Positions 25,116-35,143 of a DNA stretch of 64,000 nucleotides are shown here, one piece after another; position 1 is the stretch's first letter; each line of letters starts with the position of its first letter. The stretch is from Filobasidium wieringae (taxonomy: Eukaryota > Basidiomycota > Tremellomycetes > Filobasidiales > Filobasidiaceae). The stretch spans positions 90,309-154,308 of the forward strand of contig BCIV01000020.1 of NCBI GenBank assembly GCA_001600055.1, written 5' to 3'. The notes below the pieces were generated by a model that had not been told where the DNA came from, made no database searches, and saw nothing but the letters and a program-made list of their open reading frames with translations. Both the position numbers and the translations under genes were made by a program.

Positions 25116-25266
25116 AAGTTCGACATGGTAGCCCTTAATTGTAGCTTTCCAGTCGTTTTTAAGCGGTCACTTTTGTGTAAATGGTCGTTGAGATAATGAT
25201 TGATTTGTACGTGAAACATGTGTACGGAGAAGTGAACGACGACGCGCGCCCTCGTACGGAGCGCGC

Positions 25267-27900
25267 CTACGAGTACAACCGCCTGCTCAAATCAACAAAG
25301 CGTATCGACCGATTCTTCTCATCACCGCCGAGTAGGGCTGTTTCCCTAAACCAGAATCGATACATTTCCACTGTTCTACCATGACTTGACGCTGAGGCGT
25401 TGACTAGTATTTTAGCATCCATCGGCAGTGAAACTCCGATCAAATGACTTACCGCAACGCGGAGATCCTCACAATACTCGTCGGCGAAAACGTCCATCAA
25501 GCTTAGTAACTTGTCCCTCTTGGAGGATTCGCACATGGTCCCGCAAATAAGGAGGGGCCAGATGAGCTGTACTACCTCCCGAACCTCGCTGCACAATTCT
25601 AGAACGTAATCGATTGACTCTACAATTCTGAGGCTGTCCCTCGGATGACCCAAGATCTAGCAAAGGCAGACCTCGAACTGTCAACGACAAGTGTTACGCA
25701 AACGAAAAGCCTCTTACCTCGCCGAGAATGAAGATAGTAGCAGTGTATTTGTAAATATAATCGCCGCACTATAGAGCGAGATCGAGTCAATTCGCAAGCT
25801 TCGCAAGCTAATCTGAAGCTCCTTCATTGCTGACCGTGACTCGTGAGTGTTGAGCACTGGAGCTCAAACCATTGCACCATACGTCGAGTTCGAGCAGAAG
25901 ACCTTCGGCTTGTCTTCTCATAAACTCCTCGACCTTGTTCAATCCTGAAGTAGGCGTGTTGAAGTCGATTCCAAGTCTAAGCTTCTGTGCGTCAAGCGTG
26001 ACGACCTGTAAGGAAACTGCCTAATCAGCTTGTTGTCCTCAACGTCCTTGTCGGTAATGCTGCTTACTCGAGCCATAAACTCCACCATACCCCTTGACAT
26101 ACCAAAGGTCCGCTCTACAGATTCCCATTCCCATGATCTGGTTGAGGTTTCAACACAAGAGTACCACCAAGGGTCGAATCGGCCTATCAAGGCAGGTTCT
26201 TTTTGAGTGACGAAGCAACCTTAATCAAAATTAGGGTAATGAGGTTTTCTTTTGCAACAAACACAACCATTCAAGCGACGAACTAAATATATCATGAGTA
26301 GCGAGATTCTCTAACAAGAATCTGCGAGTGAAGTTTGACTTGTCACTGTTTAGAACAGCCTGCGGACCGCCCCTCTTGGCCACTAGACGGATAGCGTAAT
26401 CGATTGTCGATTCCCAATCGCCACTTCCCGATATAACATCTCGTAGCAGCAAGATCACACAGCTTGCCAGTAGGGTATCGACTGTTTCTCGCGAAATTAA
26501 GATCCTCTGTAAGTTTAAGCCTGCGCCAAGATTGGTGGATCTCACGTCACGCACACTGATCCGTCTCGTCCTCTTCTACCAGTACGATGTTTGCCTGAGC
26601 TGCAGTTTTCAACCTTTTCCCGACCTCGTGTACGCGTTGCTGAAGCTCGATCCACACCCCGCCACGATGTCTCCTTTGATTTTTGAGGACCACCTCGTTC
26701 TCGATATGAGCGATACTAACGCTAAGCATACTCATCCGCAGAGCGGCGGCCGCAGCAGATGACGTGTCCAGAAGGCGCTGGGGAGTACATAGACTTAGGA
26801 TAGGGTTTTTGTGTGATCCATTATTTCCCATAGCGATCAAGATACGGCAAGCTGAGTTGCAGAAATGATGAAAAAGCTGTAACGCTAGGGGTGATGGGAA
26901 GGCGGATCTAAGCGCGTCAGCCGAGGCATGTTGAGGTATAGGCGTATTGGAGGAGAGCGGCCCAAGCTCTATCAGAGGTGGTTGATGATCCAAAGCGCTG
27001 ATAGTCGGGAACTCATGAGCATAAAAAACTAGACCGGCCTGAAGTTTGACGAAATCTTACCTTGCTAGCATCTCCAAGTCAATGCCGGCTACTGTGTGGT
27101 CGTCCTGATGAAGTCCCTGCATCTCGCTTGGTACAAGTTCCGGTAGGCGATCCTTCGATTTACCTTTTGCAAGCCTTCGACTGGCCAACAGTGAATTAGT
27201 CAGGCTAGGTAGAGTGTCCTCCTGTACACCGGTCCCCTCCGAAACCATATTAGCGAGTGTGTATCCAGATGGATGTTCTGAAGTGACCGGTAACGATGCC
27301 GCTTGATAGCGTTCTGGTAAAGTATAAGGGGCTGGCGGTGTCGATACGCCAGGGAAAGGGTTCTGTGCATTTCTCGATTAACAACGTAGCTTTAATCTTC
27401 AGTTCTGCTCAAGACGACTGTACCTCCCATAATTGTCCTCGTAAGGAGTCTCCGTCCTGATCATACGGTCTTTTGATCGTATGGTAAGCTTCCACTGGCC
27501 TTGAGAACCTCCTCTCGTGCGGTAGCTGGACAGCAGGCGTCATCCGGGGGGACTCGTGCAAGGGTCGATCGGTTGCCGGCTCGGAATGCGCAGAGTTCTT
27601 GGCTCGACGGCTCTTGCGGGGGTGAGCAAGCTCGTCTGCTGAAGGCCATCGACAAGATCGGTGATTCGCGCTGCATCGCCTGCATGATGGCATCGTCTCG
27701 TCGCATTTCACTTTTGACTCTCGACATCCCCAACATCCCCTCGTGCTGCGTGTGTAAGAGCGTTTGCGCGGAGCAGAAGGACCGCTCTCGGGTACGAAGC
27801 CGTGCTTGTGAGTACTCGACTCTGCATACTCCGGGCGAGGCGAAGTTGAGAAAGAGGTATTACGATGAGAGATTGGAGATGGCCGCATGAGGTGCGCCAT
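25267..27900 (-). CDS. Zn2Cys6 transcription factor
   Basis: Fungal binuclear zinc-cluster regulator. The first exon carries the DNA-binding domain CWGCRESKVKCDETMPSCRR with six Cys in the Gal4 spacing, followed by a basic linker. It starts at ATG 27900; the frame is open further up but has no earlier ATG. Downstream exons are recognisable in changing frames down to a stop at 25267: PLALQLFHHFCNSACRIL near 26880, DTLLASCVILLLRDVISG near 26430, a FDPWWYSCVETS segment near 26160 and RDSLRIVESIDYVLELC near 25620. These fit the helical Fungal_trans_2 regulatory domain. Exact introns were not resolved. Target genes are unknown. It shares a divergent upstream region with the DUF2235 gene. Confidence 0.82.
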
Positions 27901-28403
27901 AACCTCAGTCGCCGTTTTGCCTGCGTATGACGTCGACGTACTGTAGAGAACGGGACACAAAGAGCAACAGAGCTTCGTAACGGATGATTGATCGTGTATT
28001 GCCTAGCCTACGTGGCTGAGATCTAAGATGATGTCAAGAGAAGCAATCACCTGCATTCTATTCTTACTGATTACTGAAGGAGTGCGAGTATGGCGAACGA
28101 GATGAGGCGGCTCACAAGGCTCAAATTAGGCATGTTAGGCACTACTGTCTACAAACTGTCCGATGTCCTCGCTATCTCGGCTCACACCCGTTATCGCGAC
28201 AAGGGACATCACGTGAGGGCTGACCCATGCCCGAGTTACGCGGAAGCAAAGACCGTTAGTTTCAAAGGAAGGCCGCTCATCGCTCATCGCTAGAAACGGG
28301 GTGTAAGACACCATCTGCTCGCTGGATAGTTGGAAAGCGTTTCCCCTCGCCATTTGCACTTTCCTGTTACTCCGAACTTTGAGGGCACAACCACAGACGG
28401 ACG
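27901..28403. promoter_or_regulatory. Divergent promoter region, Zn2Cys6 factor and DUF2235 gene
   Basis: About 500 bp with no supported gene, between two divergent genes. It contains TCACGTGA at 28209-28216, about 190 bp before the DUF2235 start. The divergent arrangement makes regulation of the hydrolase by the neighbouring factor possible but untested. Confidence 0.5.
28209..28216. promoter_or_regulatory. E-box TCACGTGA
   Basis: Eight-bp palindrome with the CACGTG core in the divergent region between the transcription factor and the DUF2235 gene. Confidence 0.4.
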
Positions 28404-30309
28404 ATGTCAACTTCAGACACTCTTCTCCAGACGATGTCTGGCCGCAATCTCGTCGTTTGTTTAGACGGAACCGCAAACAAGTTCTCGGCGACCCCTTCTA
28501 ACGTACTGAAATTGTTCTCTATGCTGGAAAACAATCCAGAGACTCAATTACGCTTCTATCAAAGCGGAGCCGGAACATACACAGGCCTGCCGGTCATCGC
28601 AAGCGTGCTCAACGCCTTAGCTGAAGGTGCGGATTTCGCCTGGGCCTGGTGAGTCGCATATACTCCGACCTGAATTCTTACAAGAGACGTACGCTCTTAC
28701 TACTCTAATAGGAACTTTCAAGAACATGTGGTAGAGGCATATACGTGGTTGATGGAGAATTGGCAGTGAGCTCCCATTGACTAGTTGGGTCTTGATGACT
28801 GGCTGATTGTCAGCACCGTCCTCTTCGAGACCATTGGACAAGATATTTATCCTAGGCTTTTCTAGGGGTGCTTACGCAGCTCGAGCCTTATCCGGAATGA
28901 TTGACCAAGTGGGACTTCTGGATCGAGGTATGGAATCCCAGGTTGCTCTGTGAGTCGCGTCCCTTCTCTATTCGACTACGTAGCGAGAAGCTCCTGACGC
29001 GTCCGTCTTTGAGTGGCACAGAGCCTATGACGTCTATCGTAATCGTGGCTCTGAAGCGTTTCCGATGCAGTTACAAAACGGCGCAGCAACCGCAGGATCC
29101 CCTGAAAGGTACAAGCAGTTGCTAGGTCGAGACGTTGACATATATTTTGTAGGGGTCTGGTGAGCTTATCGTCGATCATTGAGGCCTTCGACGATCTTGC
29201 TAAAAAGTATGCTTCGCGGAAACCAACAGGGACACGGTATCCTCACTTGCTGTTCTATACAGCCCCGCGCTACCGTATACGCGCAGAACTGATTACTTTC
29301 GACAAGCCTTGGCTCTTGACGAAAGGAGGGCTAAATTCCAACCTGAGTTTTTTCATCCAGAAGATATCGAAGGATTTACAAATGACTATCGACCTGGTTT
29401 TGTCGCAATTGATGACCCAATCTACCCCGTCAGTACTGGGGGGAAGGACTTGATGGTGAACGACGTGGAGAAAGCTAAGGAGGTCTGGTTCTGTGGAGTC
29501 CACAGCGACGTGTGCGTTTTCCCGTGGTTGATGAGGAATGCGAGTATTATACTCAGGGACGTTTACCTTTCATCTGCGAAACAGGGGTGGAGGCATCGAG
29601 GCCGATGGCAAGCCTGCGGTATCGAACATCAGCCTTCGATGGATGATAAGGGAGATGATTTCCTTGCCAGTGAAAATCGTATTGAAGACATCGGAAATCA
29701 TACGCGGCGGTGTATATCCTGGGCTGGAATCCTTCATGGCCGAGTCGAATGAACACTTTTACTCCCACCTAGTCGAGTCGGCCAACATAGACGGGAGGTA
29801 TACTGGCATTGAAACTGGATTGCGCGACCGTAATGCCGATATACATGACTCTATGACCTGGTTTTGGCGGCCAGTAGAAGTTCTACCATTCCTACGGTCA
29901 GCATGTCTAGGCGGGAAGAGGACTCGCTCCATGTGGTAAGTGGCTGTCATGATAATCACATTGCCAGTCGGTATGATTACCTCATCTTGATTATTTCATA
30001 TCAGGCCCAACTTATTCCGACCTCGATCAATCCCACAAGACGCATTTCATATTCACAATTCTGTTAGAGCCAGGATTCGGGAAGGAGATTATACACCTCG
30101 CGCGCGACTACCTTTCTCCAGCCAACGTAAGTTCACGCCCTGTGAAAGGGAAACATTGATATATGACTCGACTCACCATGGTTCTTCTAGACTGGTTACC
30201 ATGGACACCAGAACAACCCCAATTATGGAGGGCGTTAGCTGCCGATGATACCCAAGATACCGAGACGCTCGGTCTTAGCAGAGAAATCTGTTGCAGATGG
30301 GAGGAGTAG
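28404..30309 (+). CDS. DUF2235 (Tle1-like) serine hydrolase
   Basis: Belongs to the DUF2235 alpha/beta-hydrolase family, which includes bacterial Tle1 phospholipase effectors and many fungal members. The N-terminus reads NLVVCLDGTANKFS, then FYQSGAGTY, as is typical. Exon 1 ends at 28648, exon 2 is 28712-28765, and exon 3 from 28830 gives PLDKIFILGFSRGAYAAR, the GFSRG nucleophile elbow. Later exons give ALALDERRAKFQPEF, EVWFCGVHSDV joined by splicing to GGGIEADGKPA, then ISLRWM, and near the end NLFRPRSIPQDAFHIHNSV and YTPRARLPFS, all family landmarks. The last exon ends at a TAG at 30307-30309. There are at least eight short introns. Start is 28404 or the in-frame ATG at 28437. Substrate unknown; the family suggests an ester or phospholipid. 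Confidence 0.88.
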
Positions 30310-30450
30310 TACACTATAGTCGCCACTCCGTCATCAAGGGGGCGAAGCGGAAGCGCATTGTCTAGCGCGAAAATCGATATGAACACGCTTGCTTCTTGCT
30401 TCCTCGACCCACTTAGGATTTGTAACCTTATCAATCTATGCCTGCTTGTC

Positions 30451-31086
30451 ATGGTTGTATCAAGCTCGGAAACTGGATGTGTACAGCCTCATTCTACTAT
30501 ACACTATTTTCCCTCGCAGTTGCCAGTATATAGCTGCAAATCATGCTGTGTTCCTATAGTGAGTCTCTCTCTATTTATGGCAAGTGAGCCTACCTATAAA
30601 ATGCTCGCCCTTTCAGGCTCTCCAAGATGAGCTTGTCTCCAAAGCTTTCTCAGGTAGAATGGGTCGCGCCTAGTGAGGCAAACATGTTCCATCGTATAAG
30701 ATCACCAGAAGCCTTACGAGGCGGGTCTATTCGCAGCCTCGTCCATTCTGCCGTTAACATACAAGTCGGGCCAGCAGAAGGGCGAAGATTGACGTACGCT
30801 ATTATCTAGTTTCCTATGTCGAACAATAGAAGGTTCTGATATACCCTCCGTGAATGGCCGTTTCAAACGAACCCAGAACCGGAGCACACACAGTCGCAGA
30901 TATCGTCTGCATCTCCTGCAGTACGCCCTTGGGTTGGAAGTACCTGACAGCTCCGAATCCAGAACAAGCCTACAAAGAAGGTCAGTTATGGATATCATTA
31001 TGCTTGTGTCAGGCCTGAATTATGGTATCATAGGGAGATTCATCCTAGAGGCGGCTAAGGTCATCAAGGAAAATAATTGGAGTTGA
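30451..31086 (+). CDS. Yippee-like zinc-binding protein
   Basis: Small conserved protein of the Yippee/Mis18 fold, one zinc bound by two CxxC pairs. The pieces join across short introns: VYSCKSCCVPI (first CxxC), then after an intron ALQDELVSKAFSGRMGRA, then YLVHSAVNIQVGPAEGRRL (intron about 30674-30737), then GAHTVADIVCISCSTPLGWKYL (second CxxC), then GRFILEAAKVIKENNW and a stop at 31084-31086. Every block matches the Yippee consensus, including GRAYL, the GPAEGR loop and GWKY. The start at ATG 30451 is the best upstream Met. The cellular role of fungal Yippee proteins is poorly known; yeast Moh1 is the relative. Confidence 0.88.
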
Positions 31087-31654
31087 CAGGTGAAGCTTTG
31101 ATTCCTATGGTCACGTGGCTGGAGGTGTACAGCCCAACCTTGCAACATATCGCATTTCCTGTATCGCGTTTGGTTCATCAACCGTTTCCTTTGTCTGTCA
31201 ACGACAGCAGCTTCTCTGTAGCCTCTGTTGCCTGTCGCTGTCGCCTCGGATACAAGTAAACTGCTAGCCCGCTTGATCGTGATAAGATAGTCCGGAAGGC
31301 ATTCGGGCGACTCGCTGCAAATCGGGCATTCGGATGTGACCGACTCCGCGATTCTCCCGCTTCGGTGTTCCGTTTCATATCGTTGCGTATGTTGCTAATT
31401 GCCAAGCTACTCAATCGATGTGGCTGGTCATGTGCTGCAGGCTGCAAGCTTTACGAACCACGTTGCTCACGACAGACCTGGATAACTCTTTTTTCCGTGC
31501 GGAACGGATAACGGTGCTTTTAGCCGTCAGGTGTTTCAATCAGATATAAAGCACGCTGTACGAGTAGAACCCCATCAATCAGAACGTGAAACCATCGTCT
31601 CAAGCAAGTGCTCATCAGAACATCTACACAACCACAAGCAAAACAACTGCAATC
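31087..31654. promoter_or_regulatory. Intergenic region upstream of the ADP/ATP carrier
   Basis: About 570 bp between the Yippee stop and the carrier start, both on the plus strand. No supported gene. It has a CACGTG core at about 31112 (TCACGTGG) and an AC-rich leader just before the start codon, as is common for highly expressed fungal genes. Confidence 0.45.
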
Positions 31655-33308
31655 ATGACAAAACTACCTGTACACGCACAGGCGAACCCCGTCGATAAGA
31701 ATTTCTTGCTCGACTTTGCGTAAGCTTTGCCAAATACAACTACTTCCTCCTGCTCAATTCGATTTTCGTATTTAGGATGGGAGGTACTGCAGCAGTGAGT
31801 AACGTACCGACTATAACGCCCATCAGTTCAATCGACCTACGTCTCGCATCATTTGCAGTGCATATCCAAGACTGTAGCTGCTCCCATCGAAAGAGTCAAG
31901 ATTCTCGTTCAGGTCCGCCCGACCGAATACACCGGTATCATCGATGCATTTTCCAAGACCTATGTAAGCCCAGTCAAGTCTTCCAATCCGTCTCACTCGT
32001 CGAATTGGATTGCTGCTACAGATAAATGAAGGACTTGTTTCGTTTTGGAAGGGAAATGGGGCCAACTTGCTGCGATATTTTCCTACACAGGTGACGCGCA
32101 TCCTGCCCGCTTCTTCAATTCACGCGATCTCTGAGCTTGATCTGTCTGCATTTACAGGCTCTAAATTTCGCTTTCAAAGACTACTTTAAGAATCTTTTTG
32201 GCTTCAAGAAAAGCGAAGGTTATTGGAAATGGTTTGCCGGGAATCTTGCAGCAGGCGCAGGGGCAGGGGCGACCGGGTCTCTTTTCGTATATTCTCTTGA
32301 TTTTGCGAGAACCAGATTGAGCGCCGGTAGGCTTCTCAATTCATTGAGGTTCAGGCCTATATCTCACCGTAGTATGCTTGCCAGACGTCAAAAGCGCTGC
32401 TTCGGGTGGAGCGCGCCAGTATAACGGGTTCGTCGATCATGCGAGTTCAGTCTGGTCCGATTATTTACTATGATATGAAATTCCTAGCCTTCTGGATCTG
32501 TATCGCCAAACCCTGAAGACGGACGGTGTCTTAGGTCTCTACCGTGGCTTCCCCGCTTCGGTCGTAGGAATCTGTATCTATCGTGGAACATAGTTCGTAT
32601 GACATTCTGCGATTGATTTGCGATCGACCACTGATTGAATGTTGGGAAAACCAGCTTTGGGCTTTACGATTCGTTGAAACCGATTTTGGGCCAGTACGAG
32701 GGCAACTTCTTGGCAAGTCGAAGATTGGTTCTCAGCGAGTGATTGCTTCTGATGATATCTATTCACCCTATATGTTTCGGACAATAGGCCAATTTTGCTG
32801 TAAGCCCGCTCGCGACTTTTTGCACAACTAGGAGGTATCATATTCGTCCGTTATGTTTAGCTTGGATTCGGAACGACCACTGTAGCAGGTCTTGCTGCGT
32901 ATCCCATTGATACCATTCGTAGGCGAATGATGATGACCGTAAGTTTTCCGCAACCGTTATCTGTTCTCTTTCTCATGATGTCGTCGCCATAGACTGGTCA
33001 AGCGGTCCGTTACAAGAACACGCTGGACGCGCTCAACCAAGTCGTGAGAGCAGAAGGCGCCCAAGCTTTGATGAGAGGAGCAGGTGCCAACATTCTGCGA
33101 GGAGTGGCTGTAAGATCTGTCAGTCAGATCGGATGACCGAGACTGACTTCTGCTTCGTACATGCTCACAGGGGGCGGGGGCTCTCAGTCTGTATGATGTA
33201 TTTCAGAGAGCAGCGTTCGGGAAGGGTAAGCAATGGTGATACTCTGAATTACATGCTGATCTGAGCTGTTCGACATGATGTATAGCGTTCAAAGCAGGTT
33301 CTGGATGA
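31655..33308 (+). CDS. AAC: Mitochondrial ADP/ATP carrier
   Basis: Inner-membrane exchanger of ADP and ATP. Three mitochondrial-carrier repeats are visible across about eight exons, with signatures [16 protein letters not shown] and YPIDTIRRR. The nucleotide-carrier signature RRRMMM follows the third. Other carrier landmarks are [47 protein letters not shown] (created by splicing at about 32588-32650) and [20 protein letters not shown]. The first matrix loop is shorter than usual: after KILVQ it runs straight to [13 protein letters not shown], lacking the roughly ten residues that normally include NQDEM. It starts at ATG 31655 after an AC-rich leader and ends with TGA at 33306-33308. It converges with the phosphatase, 58 bp away. 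Confidence 0.93.
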
Positions 33309-33366
33309 CGTCTTTATTGATATCTCCATGAGTGTCTAGTCCTAATTATGTATACTATGCTACACT

Positions 33367-34847
33367 TCAATCTTTAGTAGCGTGAACCTCCGCGTTGGCG
33401 TTTTCGGCGCTTTCGATTTGCTCGGCTCTCATTTCCGCACTCAAGATGGACGCGACTGAACTTTCTCCCTTAACAACCTTCTGCACGACTTCTAAAACTT
33501 TGTTACTATTAGACGGGAGGGACACATTAGACAAGGAATTGATATAGGTAATGCTGAAAAAGCGAACTCACAAATCGCGGAAAGAGACGTGCGAGATATT
33601 CTGCTCTTTGCCTATGACGTTCAATGATATGAGCCGACCAGAAAAAGTACCGCCCATCGGGCAGATCGAGCTTACAGTAGCTTGCCAAATCTGAATCGCC
33701 GTTCGCCATTTCTTTTACGAACAGCAGGTCAGCGTGAGCAGCAGCGGACATGTCTATGAGGTCAGAATTCCCTGCAATCAGTCGCCATTTCATCAATCGC
33801 TAGCAACAAACGTACCAGATACGCCATCTCCACAAAAGAAAAGGGTAGGTTTGTGAGGGAGATCCCTGTAGGGAAGGATAGCTTTCGACTTGTCATGTCC
33901 AAAGCCGCTGTTGAACGAAATTTTAGACGATAATCCGCCCTATGAGAGACGCAGGAACTGACCTCTCTGGGTGTCGGTAGACGATCTCCCAGGTTTTGCC
34001 CTCCTTTTGAGCGTCAGTAAACTCTACATCGTTAGCGATGATGTCGATGGACGATGCCTCTTCTTCAGAGATGAGATTGGTGAGCACCGCTCGAATGATA
34101 GGTGCCATACCACTGTTCGCCAGGGACTTCAATGATTGGTCGTTTCGTTTGGATCAGACGTATCTTTCTTACGATGACACGATGATGACCGGGACCCCGT
34201 TAGACCTGCACCAGCGGTAAAAGTTCTTGAAACCGGGATCGAGAACGATATCTGTGGGGCCAAAACTCACGATGAGTTAACGATAGAATACGCCTCAACC
34301 CCGACAATATCCCTACTGACTTTTACGCAAAATATCTTGACATTCAGTGAATCCATGCCCTGCATCTACTACACTCTGCAGCATCTCGCGGAAAGAATCA
34401 CTGAACGATGCATAGATCTTATTGTCAGATCCAATGACGCTTTGTGTTGTTTCGATCGAGAAGAGTTTGAAATACCTACCGGAAGGTAGTTTTGCCTGAC
34501 AGGACGTCAACATTCATCTCTCGCCTGTCATGAGGAAGGGATCAGCTGCTGCCAAGCTCCGGACGTATGGAACGCTCCTTCAAACCGACCTTTTGGCGTA
34601 TCCGAAGCCTGTGATGACATCCTTTTCAGTTCCGTCCCGGGACAAGGTACCCGGATCAGCTCGTTGACATACCGAGATTGTCAGTCAGAAAATCGTTCGA
34701 GTCTTTTGTAGTGATTGTGCCATCCTGTCTTGTAAGCTGATCAGTTGCTGGATGCCATCCGATTTTGAAAGTGCAAATATTTACCCAGTCTGAGAGGACT
34801 ACAAAAGGAGCCTGGTCGTGTAGCTTAGGGTATGGAAGAACAGGCAT
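33367..34847 (-). CDS. PYP1: HAD-superfamily phosphatase (Pyp1/YNL010W type)
   Basis: Haloacid-dehalogenase phosphatase of the phosphoserine-phosphatase-like group to which yeast YNL010W (a polyol-phosphate phosphatase) belongs. Exon 1 starts at ATG 34847 with MPVLPYPKLHDQAPFVVLSDW. Splicing joins this to DGTITTKDSNDFLTDN, giving the catalytic DxDGT motif I. Later exons give VDVLSGKTTF, DPGFKNFYRWC, IIVSSGMAPIIRAVL (motif II Ser), SSIDIIANDVEF, GNSDLIDMSAAAHADLLFVK (motif IV region) and an acidic C-terminus ending in HATKD. About seven short introns. Substrate is inferred from the family. It is divergent from the quinone oxidoreductase and shares a roughly 300-bp promoter with it. Confidence 0.87.
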
Positions 34848-35143
34848 GGTGGATGATTTCGGGTGGTGTCTTGAGGAGATTGATCGAGATTCGACGAGGG
34901 GTCCCTTCTTTGAAGGATACCAACGTGCAATCAACATGTGTTACACAACGATAACGCATAAGGTTCGCGATGCGATGCGATATGAAAAACGTAGCTATGG
35001 CTTAGTCATGCTTGACTCATTCGTCATCCAACACCAAGAATAGTGCGACAGGAAATTACAAAAAGCACAGGTCATCCTCGTCGCCGGTTACTAGTCGTTA
35101 CCGTCAAGGCCGCTCTATTCCATCCCTCATCTGCGAGCGTTCA
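34848..35143. promoter_or_regulatory. Bidirectional promoter, phosphatase and oxidoreductase
   Basis: 296 bp between two divergent start codons, with no supported gene. No strong motif was recognised. Confidence 0.45.

Larger units (their letters stand above)
23225..25224 (+). mobile_element. Tc1/mariner transposon (DD34E), split by a solo LTR
   Basis: The element is flanked by TA dinucleotides (23225-23226 and 25223-25224) inside CCG-TA...TA-CGG, which fits insertion into a CCGTACGG target. Its ends are imperfect inverted repeats: left CAACATGTCAAATTG, and right, read inward, CACATGTTTCACGTAC, with similarity extending about 40 bp. It carries one transposase gene, interrupted by the LTR at 23544. 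It inserted between FZO1 and the Zn2Cys6 gene; the right end is only about 43 bp past that gene's stop codon. Confidence 0.85.

Noticed and set aside
30600..30680. Possible nitronate monooxygenase fragment (SKAFSGRMGR resembles its FSGRPAR motif)
   Set aside because: Adjacent exons show the full Yippee pattern with two CxxC pairs, which explains the same residues better.
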